This document shows, piece after piece, positions 40,089-48,366 of a stretch of DNA of 64,000 bases. Origin of the DNA: Billgrantia tianxiuensis (GTDB lineage Bacteria > Pseudomonadota > Gammaproteobacteria > Pseudomonadales > Halomonadaceae); NCBI RefSeq assembly GCF_009834345.1, contig NZ_CP035042.1, positions 1,922,001 to 1,986,000 on the forward strand. The letters are read 5' to 3'. Position numbers and translations under genes: made by a program. Under the pieces are notes generated by a model, which had not been told where the DNA came from, ran no database searches, and worked only from the letters and a program-made list of their open reading frames with translations. Numbering within the stretch: position 1 is the first letter of the stretch; every line of letters begins with the position of its first letter.

Positions 40089-40664
40089 TTAGCCTGTCAT
40101 TCTGCCACTGAGCTGGTCGCGCAGGCGGTCGATCATGCCGACGCCGGGGCCCACGGTCTTGTGGAACAGCTCAGAGTGGGGCGCGCTGGGGTGGGGGCGG
40201 GTCGGTGCCAGTTGCTTGGCTTTTTCCACCTTCCTGCCTAGTTCGACAAGGTCTTCGCCGGGGATGTGCTCGCGCATCTTGGGAAACTGGTCGGCTTCCT
40301 CGTCCTTGGCGTGGTGGCGTAGCAGCTCGTCTAGCTTGTGCACGCGATCCAGAAAGGCTGGTTCGGCGGCATCGGCATCTTCCAACTGCTTCATCACCTG
40401 CACGATCTCGTCGTGTTCCTCCCTGTCGTGCTCGGCTTCCTCTTTCCCGTCTGGGATACGCTTTTCCATGGCCGGGTAGACATACATCTCCTCGGCAACG
40501 GAGTGACGCATTACCTCGGCAATCAGCGTATCGGTCAGGTCGCGACGCTGTTCGGCATCGGGCGAGCGCTGGATCTGGTCGAGCAGATCCTCCATTTCGC
40601 GATGATCGATAGTGAGAATGTCGACGACGTCCTGGGCGGACGTGGTGGTGTTCTGCACGGTCAT
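40089..40664 (-). CDS. Hemerythrin HHE-domain protein
   Basis: A 191-residue four-helix protein with the HHE cation-binding pattern: ILTIDHREMEDLLDQI, RHSVAEEMYVYPAM, EHDREEHDEIVQVM and RHHAKDEEADQFPKM. These His/Glu sets would hold a di-iron site that senses or handles O2, NO or peroxide. The C-terminus (HPSAPHSELFHKTVGPGVGMIDRLRDQL) is a common tail in this group. A stress role is inferred from the family. Confidence 0.88.
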   Translation of the reverse strand: MTVQNTTTSAQDVVDILTIDHREMEDLLDQIQRSPDAEQRRDLTDTLIAEVMRHSVAEEMYVYPAMEKRIPDGKEEAEHDREEHDEIVQVMKQLEDADAAEPAFLDRVHKLDELLRHHAKDEEADQFPKMREHIPGEDLVELGRKVEKAKQLAPTRPHPSAPHSELFHKTVGPGVGMIDRLRDQLSGRMTG

Positions 40665-40833
40665 GAGACTCCCTCCATTGAGTCGTTGTGCCCTTTGCTA
40701 CGGGGCCATCTCAACATAGTCGCAAGCGTCGGCATCAGCCAAACCTGGCGCAGCCTCTCGCTGCCCGCTTATGCTGGGCCAACCCGATTGGAGCGGTGCG
40801 CCTGCCGGTGCGCCGGTGAACAAGGAGCCAGTC

Positions 40834-41595
40834 ATGCGACTCAGGGTGCTGTCGGATCTGCATCTGGAACATTTCGATGAAGGACGCGAGTTGCCGGACG
40901 TGGCGGCGGACGTCGTCATTCTTGCCGGTGACATCCACCGCCATGCGGAGGGGCTTGCCTGGGCCGCGGTGCGTTTCGCCGGGCTGCCGATCCTCTACGT
41001 GCCGGGCAACCACGAGTTCTATGGCAGCTGCATGCCGTTGCTGCGTCAGGCGCTGGCCGCAGAGGCCGAGCGGCTGGGCATTCATCTGCTCGACAATCGT
41101 TCTCTCACGCTGGGTGGCGTGCGCTTCCATGGCACCACCCTTTGGACCGACTTTGCGCTTTATGCCGATGACCCTGTCTTCGACCCGGCGCTGACCGAAG
41201 AGAAGGCGCGCTGGTTGATGCCGGATTTCAGCATCATTGAACAGCCGGAAGGGGAGACTTTCAGTCCGGCCGAAAGCCAGCGGTTGCATACTGAAGCCCT
41301 GGCTTGGCTGGCGGTGGAGCTGGCCAAGCCCTTCGACGGGCCTCGGGTGGTGATCAGCCATCACGCGCCATTGGCGGAGTGCATTCCGCCGCGCTACCGC
41401 GGCGATGCGCTGTCGCCGGCTTTTGCCTCGCATCTGCCAGCCATGATGGGACGCATGGATCTATGGATTCACGGTCACGTGCACGAGCCGGTGGATAGCG
41501 AAGTCAATGGCACGCGGGTACTGGCCAACCCGGGGGGCTACCCCGGGGAGTTCGAGCCGCCCCTGTTCGTGCCGGATCTGATCATCGATGTCTGA
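40834..41595 (+). CDS. Metallophosphoesterase
   Basis: A 253-residue calcineurin-like phosphoesterase with the full metal motifs: LSDLHLEHF, LAGDIHRH, YVPGNHEFYG, ISHHAPLAE and IHGHVHEPVD. The length and motif set resemble small bacterial phosphodiesterases; the substrate is unknown. ATG 40834 follows AAGGAGCC. The GFA gene begins 12 bases downstream and may share its transcript. Confidence 0.9.
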   Translation: MRLRVLSDLHLEHFDEGRELPDVAADVVILAGDIHRHAEGLAWAAVRFAGLPILYVPGNHEFYGSCMPLLRQALAAEAERLGIHLLDNRSLTLGGVRFHGTTLWTDFALYADDPVFDPALTEEKARWLMPDFSIIEQPEGETFSPAESQRLHTEALAWLAVELAKPFDGPRVVISHHAPLAECIPPRYRGDALSPAFASHLPAMMGRMDLWIHGHVHEPVDSEVNGTRVLANPGGYPGEFEPPLFVPDLIIDV

Positions 41596-41607
41596 GGAAA
41601 TCACGTA

Positions 41608-42003
41608 ATGAAGGGAAGTTGTCTATGCGGCTCGGTGACCTACGAGATAGATCGACTGGACATGCCGATACAGCACTGTCATTGCCGTACGTGCCAGAAG
41701 GCGCATGCGTCGGCATTTGCATCCACGGCGGGTGTCATGCGCGAGCATTTTCGTTGGCTTGCGGGGGATGAGGTGCGGGCTTTTGTCGAGTCCTCTCCCG
41801 GCAAGAAACGCTGGTTCTGTCGCGCTTGCGGTTCGCACCTTGTCGCCGAGCGCGAAGGGCTGCCGCACGTCATCGTGCGAGTCGCTACGCTGGACGCCGA
41901 TCCGGGGGCTCGGCCGGAAGCTCACATTTGGACTTCCCACGATTCACCCTGGTTGGCATACGAGGGGCTGCCTTCATACCAGGAGTGGCCGCCGGAGCGG
42001 TAA
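41608..42003 (+). CDS. GFA/CENP-V zinc protein
   Basis: A 131-residue zinc-binding protein with the GFA cysteines: GSCLCGSVTYEID, HCHCRTCQKAHASAF and WFCRACGSHLVAER. The fold is that of glutathione-dependent formaldehyde-activating enzyme, but most members have no proven activity. It follows the metallophosphoesterase closely and ends before a hairpin at 42015-42039. A second GFA protein lies at 61.8 kb. Confidence 0.88.
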   Translation: MKGSCLCGSVTYEIDRLDMPIQHCHCRTCQKAHASAFASTAGVMREHFRWLAGDEVRAFVESSPGKKRWFCRACGSHLVAEREGLPHVIVRVATLDADPGARPEAHIWTSHDSPWLAYEGLPSYQEWPPER

Positions 42004-42014
42004 CTGCGCAAGCT

Positions 42015-42039
42015 ACCCGGCGCCAATCTGGCGCCGGGT
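42015..42039. terminator. Hairpin between the GFA gene and nhaD
   Basis: A perfect 11-bp stem ACCCGGCGCCA / TGGCGCCGGGT with loop ATC between convergent genes; likely a bidirectional terminator. Confidence 0.65.
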
Positions 42040-42058
42040 TCGGTGTTGCCTGGCTACA

Positions 42059-43540
42059 TCACTGCATGACGTGGAAGCTGGCGGCATTCAGCCACAGGTG
42101 AACGAGGATGCTGGCGGCGTAGCCCAGCGCGATCACCGGTGTCCAGCGCAGATGCCCGGCAAAGGTGTAGTAGCCGCGGGCCTGGCCCATCAAGGCAACC
42201 CCGGCGGCGGAGCCGATGGAGAGCAGGCTGCCGCCGACTCCGGCCGTCAGCGTAATCAACAGCCAATGGCCATGAGACATCTCCGGCTGCATGGTCAGCA
42301 CGGCGAACATCACCGGAATGTTGTCCACCACGGCGGAAACCAGACCCAATGCGATATTGGCCCAGGTGGCATCCCAGCCGTTGTAGAGCAGCTCGGAAAC
42401 CAGGCTCAGATAGCCGAGAAAGCCCAGTCCTCCGACGCACATCACTACCCCATAGAAGAACAGCAGGGTGTCCCACTCGGCTCGTGCGACGCGGTTGAAT
42501 ACGTCGAACGGTACCACGCTGCCGAGCTGGGCCAGGCGGCGCTCGTCGCCCGCGCGGGTGTAGCGCTCACGCTTGCGTTCCAGCGAGCGGGGTAGCGTAC
42601 GGCGCAGGTAGTAGCCGAAGAACTGCAGGTAGCCCAGCCCCGTCATCATGCCCAGTACCGGTGGCAGGTGCAGCAGGCTATGGCAGGCCACGGCAGTGGC
42701 CACGGTGAGCAGGAACAGGGCGATGATGCGCCGCGCACCGCGCTTGAGGTCGATTTCCTCCTCGACGCCGTCCGGCCTGCGGTTGCCGATGAACAGGCTC
42801 ATGGCCACCGCCGGCACCAGGAAATTGACCAGCGATGGAACCAGCAGGGCGAAGAACTCGTAGAACTGCAGCATGCCGGCCTGCCACACCATCAGCGTGG
42901 TGATATCGCCGAAGGGGCTGAAGGCGCCACCGGCATTGGCCGCCACCACGATGTTGATGCAGGCCAGGTTGATGAAGCGCTTGTCGCCCTCGGCCACCTT
43001 GATCACCACGGCACACATCAGCATGGCGGTGGTCAGGTTGTCGGCCACTGGTGAGATCACGAAGGCGAGCCCGCCGGTCAACCAGAACAACTGGCGATAG
43101 CTGAAGCCCTTGCGCACCATCCAGGCACGCAGCGCATCGAACACCCGGCGCTCCTCCATGGCGTTGATATAAGTCATCGCCACCAGCAGGAACAGCATCA
43201 GCTCGGTGAACTCGAGCAGGGTTTCGCGGAAGGCATGCTCAGCCTCGTCGGGCATGCCGGCCTGCACGTAGACCCAGCCGATCATGAACCAGATCAAACC
43301 GGCCGCGACCAGCACCGGCTTGGATTTGCGCATGTGAAGTTTCTCTTCGGCCATTACCAGTGCATAGGCGAGCACGAACAGCACGACGGCGACGAAGCCG
43401 ACCATGGAATTGGTCAATACGAGCGGTCCGGTAGCGGCGTGCGCTAGCGGGCTTGTGAGGACAAGGGCAACCACGAGCAACAGCAAGGCCGGGCCACGGA
43501 AAGACCGGAGCCTGACGGAGGTGGAACAGCCGAAGGGCAT
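42059..43540 (-). CDS. nhaD: Na+/H+ antiporter NhaD
   Basis: A 493-residue antiporter. A cleavable-looking N-terminus (LLLLVVALVLTSPLAHA) is followed by about 12 helices. NhaD family motifs include FVISPVADNLTTAMLMCAVVIKV, VVAANAGGAFSPFGDITTLMVW and VSAVVDNIPVMFAVLTM, with ion-transport Asp/Asn and Ser/Thr residues in the broken helices. NhaD exchanges Na+ (or Li+) for H+ in halophiles and vibrios, keeping cytoplasmic sodium low. The gene is isolated, with its own control region toward 43541-43700. Confidence 0.94.
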   Translation of the reverse strand: MPFGCSTSVRLRSFRGPALLLLVVALVLTSPLAHAATGPLVLTNSMVGFVAVVLFVLAYALVMAEEKLHMRKSKPVLVAAGLIWFMIGWVYVQAGMPDEAEHAFRETLLEFTELMLFLLVAMTYINAMEERRVFDALRAWMVRKGFSYRQLFWLTGGLAFVISPVADNLTTAMLMCAVVIKVAEGDKRFINLACINIVVAANAGGAFSPFGDITTLMVWQAGMLQFYEFFALLVPSLVNFLVPAVAMSLFIGNRRPDGVEEEIDLKRGARRIIALFLLTVATAVACHSLLHLPPVLGMMTGLGYLQFFGYYLRRTLPRSLERKRERYTRAGDERRLAQLGSVVPFDVFNRVARAEWDTLLFFYGVVMCVGGLGFLGYLSLVSELLYNGWDATWANIALGLVSAVVDNIPVMFAVLTMQPEMSHGHWLLITLTAGVGGSLLSIGSAAGVALMGQARGYYTFAGHLRWTPVIALGYAASILVHLWLNAASFHVMQ

Positions 43541-43760
43541 GGGGAAGTGTCCTGAGAAGGGAGCGGGAGAACTCAGCGCCTATATAGCATGACATGCTGC
43601 ATTGCGATATCGCCCAAGGGGCTTTGCGCCATGCCAGTTTGACATAGGCGAAGGGGGGCCGGCGCACGCTCGGTCAGGCCATGGCTGAGGAGTATGCTAG
43701 CGTGTAGCCACCCCCTTGCGAGGGACGGGAATCGAACGAAGAGAAGAGCGGGAGGGTGGT

Positions 43761-44042
43761 ATGTACATCGCCGTGATGACGGTACGGATTTCCCTGCCTG
43801 GCTGTGCGTCGTTGAAGGAGAAGCGGCAGCGCATGGGTGGCCTGCACGAGCGCTACGGCCGCAACCCGGCAGTGGCGGTTTGCGAAAGTGGTGAGCACGA
43901 CCGGCTGGAGGCAAGCGAATGGACCTTCGTGGTGGTGGGCAACGAACGACCGAAGGTGGAGTCGCTGTGCAGTGAGATCGAGGACAAGCTGCAGCGCACG
44001 GTGGACGGCCGCGTGATGGAGGTGTCTCGGGAGCTGCTGTAG
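43761..44042 (+). CDS. DUF503 / YlxP-like protein
   Basis: A 93-residue protein of the DUF503 family: MYIAVMTVRISLPGCASLKEKRQ, then RYGRNPAVAVCESGEHDR, EWTFVVVGNERPKVESLCSEIEDKL. The compact alpha/beta fold is often encoded near ribosome-assembly factors in Firmicutes, but here it stands alone. Function unknown. ATG 43761 follows GGAGGG. Confidence 0.85.
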   Translation: MYIAVMTVRISLPGCASLKEKRQRMGGLHERYGRNPAVAVCESGEHDRLEASEWTFVVVGNERPKVESLCSEIEDKLQRTVDGRVMEVSRELL

Positions 44043-44363
44043 GCCTGAGAGGCGAGGCAGGTTTGTCGGATACGGCATCGGCTAATTTTGCATTGCATCA
44101 TAATGCAGCAAAACAGCTCTTAAGTGAGCTTCGGTGGTGCAGAAGGGGGTGAGCTGGCGGCATATGGCACAAAGCCTGCGTAGCTGTTTTTCTTGCAGGT
44201 CTTTGTTTGGTAAGGAATTCTGTAATTATTGGCGCAGTAATCGCATTATGTTGGTTAGCTAACCGATCAACGCTGCAGGAAGGTCGGCTTCACCTTCCTC
44301 GGCAACGTCGCCAACGGTTAAGGACCAGGGCGATGTACCGATGTGAGCTGGCGTGCTCCACCT
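44043..44363. other. Gene-free stretch, possible small RNA
   Basis: No protein frame I can support. The stretch contains the palindrome GGTTAGCTAACC (44253-44264) and an 8-bp hairpin AGGAAGGT / ACCTTCCT (44277-44299). It runs into a strong intrinsic terminator at 44364-44386, more than 320 bases after the last gene on this strand. A terminator without its own gene suggests a noncoding transcript, perhaps about 44230-44386. No promoter could be fixed and no known RNA family was recognised. Confidence 0.4.
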
Positions 44364-44386
44364 GACCCCCTTCGGGGGTCTTTTTT
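44364..44386 (+). terminator. Strong rho-independent terminator
   Basis: Stem GACCCCC / GGGGGTC with a TTC loop is followed by six Ts and an AT-rich tail. It faces plus-strand transcription from the gene-free stretch. Confidence 0.9.
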
Positions 44387-44460
44387 ATTTTTGGCTAGGG
44401 TGAGCGCTTGGCAACTTTGCCGCAACTCGACCTTGGTCGTGTGCAAAAAAGCGTATGCAA

Positions 44461-44491
44461 AGAAAAAGCTGCCAGGGCGCACCCTGACAGC
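44461..44491 (-). terminator. Rho-independent terminator of the KGG-repeat gene
   Basis: On the minus strand a 10-bp stem (GCTGTCAGGG / CCCTGGCAGC, one G-U-type pair) with a TGCG loop is followed by TTTTTCT. It lies 75 bases after the KGG stop. Confidence 0.88.
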
Positions 44492-44565
44492 CTATAGGGG
44501 GCTAGCCGTTCTTCGAAGCTTCCTGCTTCATGCCTCGATCCATGAGGTGGAACGGAAGAGGGCGC

Positions 44566-45057
44566 TTAGCGGCCCTGGTTCTTACCACCCTTGCGGCCGG
44601 CTTCTGAAGCCTTCTGCGGGTCGTTGGCAAAGTTGCCGCCGCTTTGCTGGCCGCCCTTGTGGCCGGCTTCGGAGGCGCGCTGCGGGTCGTTGGCGAAGTT
44701 GCCACCGCTTTCGTGGCCACCTTTCTGGCCAGCCTCGGAAGCGCGCTGCGGGTCGTTGGCGAAGTTGCCGCCGCTTTGCTGGCCGCCCTTGTGGCCGGCT
44801 TCGGAAGCGCGCTGCGGGTCGTTGGCGAAGTTGCCGCCGCTTTGCTGGCCGCCCTTGTGGCCGGCTTCGGAAGCGCGCTGTGGATCATTGGCGAAATTCC
44901 CGCCGCTCTGCTGGCCGCCTTTCTGGCCAGCCTCGGATGCTTTCTGCGGGTCATTGGCAAAGTTGCCACCGCTGTGTTGGCCACCTTTTTGGCCGGCCTG
45001 AGAGGCTTTTTGCGGATCGTTGGCAAAGTTACCCGGATTCTGGTTGCGCTGTGCCAT
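44566..45057 (-). CDS. KGG-repeat stress protein (seven repeats)
   Basis: A 163-residue hydrophilic protein: MAQRNQNPG followed by seven tandem 22-residue units, each with NFANDPQ-K/R-AS-x-AG-x-KGG and ending near QxSGG. KGG-motif (con-10/YciG-like) proteins are glycine-rich, probably disordered, and linked to general stress or desiccation. E. coli YciG is about 60 residues with two to three motifs, so this version is long. A strong AGGAAGGAG site precedes ATG 45057 and a clear terminator follows. Confidence 0.9.
   Translation of the reverse strand: MAQRNQNPGNFANDPQKASQAGQKGGQHSGGNFANDPQKASEAGQKGGQQSGGNFANDPQRASEAGHKGGQQSGGNFANDPQRASEAGHKGGQQSGGNFANDPQRASEAGQKGGHESGGNFANDPQRASEAGHKGGQQSGGNFANDPQKASEAGRKGGKNQGR
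44569..45030 (-). repeat. Seven in-frame tandem 66-bp repeats
   Basis: 462 bases make exactly seven 66-bp units inside the KGG gene, with high but not perfect identity between neighbours. Such arrays change copy number by slippage or recombination, and they create long spurious frames on the other strand. Confidence 0.9.
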
Positions 45058-45360
45058 GTCAGATCTCCTTCCTAAGTTTGCCTGTGCATCACAAGCGAGA
45101 TCGTACGTCCATTTACCGGCTTTCCGGCACTGCTGGCGTCTGCCATCACGGTTAAACGTAGGAACGGCTAACCGGTGCATCAAGGCAAGTCGGGTTTCGC
45201 AATGCAAAGAAAAGTTTGCTTATCTAACGAAAGATTGCCCACAGCGGCAATTCGCTTTACGCAGCACCATTTTATTGGCGATGAGCGATGTGAAGCGATG
45301 AAGTGCTTGCTTTTGAGCTAGGGTATCGACAGGTATCCAGCAGGAGGCGAGGGAAGCGCC
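45058..45360. promoter_or_regulatory. Divergent control region of KGG and K+ channel genes
   Basis: 303 bases without a gene. On the minus strand TTGCCG (complement at 45245-45250), an 18-base spacer and TAGATA (complement at 45221-45226) form a plausible promoter for the KGG gene, leaving a leader of about 155 bases. The channel gene on the plus strand has AGGAGGCGAGG before its ATG; its promoter could not be placed. Confidence 0.4.
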
Positions 45361-46359
45361 ATGCCGGTATTCGTTGTGTCAAGCGGCTTACTGCTGATCG
45401 GGTTGGTGGTCTTCGATGCCGTCCAGACCACTCTTTCGGCTTCCCGGTCAGGACCGGTGACCAGGCTGCTGGGTCGCTTTGCCTGGTTCACGGCCCTAAG
45501 GCTGTACAAACGCCTCGCCAGGCATGCTCTGCTACAGGCCGTTGGGCCTTGGGTTACGGTCGCTCTGCTGATGACCTGGGTGGGGCTTATCTGGCTCGGC
45601 TGGTGGCTGGTGTTCAATAGTCACGAAGCCGCTGTCTTCCATCCCGACTCCGGTACCTATGCCAATGCGTTGGAGCGGCTCTATTTCGTCGGCTATACCA
45701 TCACTACCCTGGGTTACGGCGACTTCGTGCCCGGCCCGGGGAAATGGCAGGTACTGGCGATAGTGGCAGCGGCCAACGGCTTCTTTCTGCTGACGCTGGC
45801 CGTGACCTATATCCTTGCGGTCATGTCCGCTGTGGTACAGAAACGCCAGTTGGCGATCGCCATCCACGCCTTGGGGGCCACGCCCGGCGAGATCGTGCGG
45901 CGGCTGGAGGGAACGGGGGATTTCGTCGAGCTGGCCAGCCAGGTCGACGACCTGAGAATGACCATTATCAGCGTGGGACAGCAGCATCTCGCCTATCCGA
46001 TCCTTCACTACTACCACCAGGAGAACCCCAGTAGGGCTCTGCCGGTGGCTATGTTCAAGCTCTACCAGGCGCTCACCATCGTGTGCCACGCCCATGCTTC
46101 CCTGGACCCCTCGGTACGAACCAAACTGCAGGCGGCCCTTTACGCACTGGAAAGCTTCCTCTCGGTGCTCAGTCATGACTTCGTGCGTCCCGCCCGCCGT
46201 ACGCCGCGGATCGAGTCGGCTTGGCTGCCGTCATCAACGGCGTTGGACAAGTCTTCCGCTGAGATATGCGACCATTTGGAACAGTTGACAAGCCAACGCA
46301 TCTGGCTGGCTTACATCGAAAAGGATGGCTGGGAGTGGCAGGCGTTGTGGACGCATTAG
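45361..46359 (+). CDS. Two-pore-helix potassium channel family protein
   Basis: A 332-residue membrane protein. An N-terminal helix (VVSSGLLLIGLVVFDAVQTT) is followed by a second (GPWVTVALLMTWVGLIWLGWW), the pore loop YTITTLGYGDFVPG (filter TLGYGD at about 116-121) and the last helix (VLAIVAAANGFFLLTLAVTYILAVMSAVV). The C-terminal 170 residues are soluble and helical; no RCK/TrkA-N nucleotide loop is seen. K+ flux is inferred from the GYGD filter. No partner gene is adjacent. Confidence 0.85.
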   Translation: MPVFVVSSGLLLIGLVVFDAVQTTLSASRSGPVTRLLGRFAWFTALRLYKRLARHALLQAVGPWVTVALLMTWVGLIWLGWWLVFNSHEAAVFHPDSGTYANALERLYFVGYTITTLGYGDFVPGPGKWQVLAIVAAANGFFLLTLAVTYILAVMSAVVQKRQLAIAIHALGATPGEIVRRLEGTGDFVELASQVDDLRMTIISVGQQHLAYPILHYYHQENPSRALPVAMFKLYQALTIVCHAHASLDPSVRTKLQAALYALESFLSVLSHDFVRPARRTPRIESAWLPSSTALDKSSAEICDHLEQLTSQRIWLAYIEKDGWEWQALWTH

Positions 46360-46360
46360 A

Positions 46361-46374
46361 TTGATGTAGATCAA
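46361..46374. promoter_or_regulatory. Perfect FNR/Anr palindrome upstream of the chemoreceptor
   Basis: TTGATGTAGATCAA matches the FNR/Anr consensus TTGATNNNNATCAA at every fixed base. It is centred at 46367.5; a -10-like GATAGT at 46398-46403 would put the start near 46409, giving the -41.5 spacing of class II activation. It starts two bases after the channel stop. Confidence 0.75.
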
Positions 46375-46506
46375 CAAGAAGAAAAAAACCGACATTCGAT
46401 AGTCTTAGGCCTCTGGCGCGGCTTGGGCGGCTAATGCTTCATGGCAAGCGGAACGTCATCCGAATAATTCCAATACCTGCCTACTCACAGCAAGAACGGC
46501 CACGCC

Positions 46507-48303
46507 ATGAAAACGTACGCAAACAAAGGGAATGGGTTCGCCAGCTTCAAGCGGATGTTGGCGTTCAATCTGCAGAACAAGATCCTGCTACTGGTACTGG
46601 TGCCACTGATTGTCTCCTCTTCGTGCTTGCTGGTGCTCGAGGGACTGGAGCGCATCGATTCGAATCGCGTTCAATTGGCACAGCAGCGCGAGCTAATGCT
46701 CGAGTCCCGGCGGCATGGGGTCGAGAATATCGTTTCCATGGCAAGGACATTGGTCGCGAGCGTGGCCGGCGGCACTGGAGACACCGAGGCGGCTCAGAGA
46801 ACCGTCATCGAGCTGCTGCGCGACTTGCGTTTCGAAGAGGACAACTATGTGTTCGTCTTCGACGACGAGGGCACCATGCTGGTACAGCCCGCCGTACCCG
46901 AGCAGGAGGGGCGCAACATGCTGGGCGCCCAGGACCCCAACGGCAAGCCATTGATTCGGGACATGATCGAGATCGCACGCGATGGAGGCGGGCGCTACGA
47001 GTACGAATGGCGTAACCCGGCGAGCGGTGAAGTGGAGCCAAAATACTCCTTTGCCGTTGCCTTTCCCGAATGGAACTGGGTACTCGGTGCCGGTGTGTAT
47101 GCCACCGGTGTGGATGCCGACATGGCAGTAATCGAAGAGGTGGCCAGGCAGAATCTGATCCAGACGCTGTTGCGGCTCTGGGTCATTGCTTCAGTCATCA
47201 ACCTGACCATTACTTTCTTTGCCATTTGGATTACTCGCCGCACGGTCCGCCAGATTCGCCAGACCGCCAGCGATATGAACGAGATCGCCCAGGGTGTGGC
47301 CGAGGGCAGGGGCGATCTGACTCGTCGTTTGCGCGTCACCAGCCGCGATGAGATCGGTGAGCTTGCCAGGCAGTTCAATGGCTTCCTGGCGCGCATACAG
47401 AGCACGCTGAGAGAGGTGAGGGCCGGGGCCAACGATGTCTATTCGGCTTCGTTGAGCATCGCCCGCAGCAGCGACGAGTTGGCGGTGCGCACCGATCAGG
47501 CTGCCGCCAGCCTGCAGCAGACCTCATCGGCGATGGAACAGATCACCTCGACGGTAGAGAACAATGCCGAACACACCGGGCAGGCGGACCGACTGGTGCG
47601 AGGCAGTGCCGAGGTGGCTCGCCAGGGCAAGGAGTCGATGCAAAGGGTCGAGGAGACGATGGAGCGGATCAGCGCCTCCTCGACCAAGATTGGCGAAATC
47701 GTCTCGCTCATCGACGGCATTGCCTTCCAGACCAATATTCTGGCGCTCAACGCCTCGGTCGAAGCTGCCAGGGCGGGTGAGCACGGGCGTGGCTTCGCCG
47801 TGGTGGCCCAGGAGGTGCGCTCCCTGGCGCAGCGCTCGGCAGATGCGGCCCATGAAATCAAGGCGTTGATCGAAGCATCGATCACGCATACCCGACAGGG
47901 CGCCGATATCGTGCATCAGGCCGGTGTCACCATGCAGGAGATCTTCGACAGCATCGCCAAGGTCAATGACGTCATCGCTGAGATTAGCGCCGGCTCACGC
48001 GAGCAGAGTATCGGTATTCACGAGGTCAATACGGCCGTCAGTCAGATGGATACCATGACCCAGCAGAACGCGGCGATGGTGGGCCACAACACCGATGCCG
48101 CAGCCGCCATGCGCAACCAGGCGGAAAAGCTGACACGATTGATCAACACCTTCGTGCTTGGCGGGGAGCAAGGGCAGGCTGTTGCATTGTCACCGGCGAT
48201 GGAGCATTTGCCGGCACCGGCCGCTGCTGCGACCATGGCTGTCCAAGGAAAAGAGCCTGCGCGTGGAAAGGAGCCTACCGAGGTCGAATGGGAAACCTTA
48301 TAG
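46507..48303 (+). CDS. Methyl-accepting chemotaxis protein with single Cache domain
   Basis: A 598-residue chemoreceptor. TM1 ([19 protein letters not shown]) is followed by a single Cache-type domain ([53 protein letters not shown]), TM2 ([22 protein letters not shown]), HAMP and the signalling hairpin with [44 protein letters not shown]. The last residues are EWETL, close to the NWETF-type CheR tether of E. coli receptors. Single Cache domains of this kind often bind small carboxylates. The FNR/Anr palindrome upstream suggests low-oxygen induction. Confidence 0.93.
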   Translation: MKTYANKGNGFASFKRMLAFNLQNKILLLVLVPLIVSSSCLLVLEGLERIDSNRVQLAQQRELMLESRRHGVENIVSMARTLVASVAGGTGDTEAAQRTVIELLRDLRFEEDNYVFVFDDEGTMLVQPAVPEQEGRNMLGAQDPNGKPLIRDMIEIARDGGGRYEYEWRNPASGEVEPKYSFAVAFPEWNWVLGAGVYATGVDADMAVIEEVARQNLIQTLLRLWVIASVINLTITFFAIWITRRTVRQIRQTASDMNEIAQGVAEGRGDLTRRLRVTSRDEIGELARQFNGFLARIQSTLREVRAGANDVYSASLSIARSSDELAVRTDQAAASLQQTSSAMEQITSTVENNAEHTGQADRLVRGSAEVARQGKESMQRVEETMERISASSTKIGEIVSLIDGIAFQTNILALNASVEAARAGEHGRGFAVVAQEVRSLAQRSADAAHEIKALIEASITHTRQGADIVHQAGVTMQEIFDSIAKVNDVIAEISAGSREQSIGIHEVNTAVSQMDTMTQQNAAMVGHNTDAAAAMRNQAEKLTRLINTFVLGGEQGQAVALSPAMEHLPAPAAAATMAVQGKEPARGKEPTEVEWETL

Positions 48304-48366
48304 GCGGCGTTGATATTTCACCATGCTTGCCCAGGAGCGGTAGAGCAGCGACGATGAGCCAGAGGA

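Noticed and set aside
44277..44299. RsmY/RsmZ-type RNA
   Set aside because: Only two GGA motifs, one of them buried in a stem; Rsm RNAs show many exposed GGA loops.
44569..45030. CRISPR-like array
   Set aside because: Units are 66 bp, contiguous, in frame and without unique spacers: they are protein-coding repeats.
44343..45155. Long plus-strand frame of about 270 residues, Arg/Gly/Cys-rich and repetitive
   Set aside because: It is the antisense image of the 66-bp KGG repeats; the minus-strand frame has a ribosome site, terminator and a known motif.
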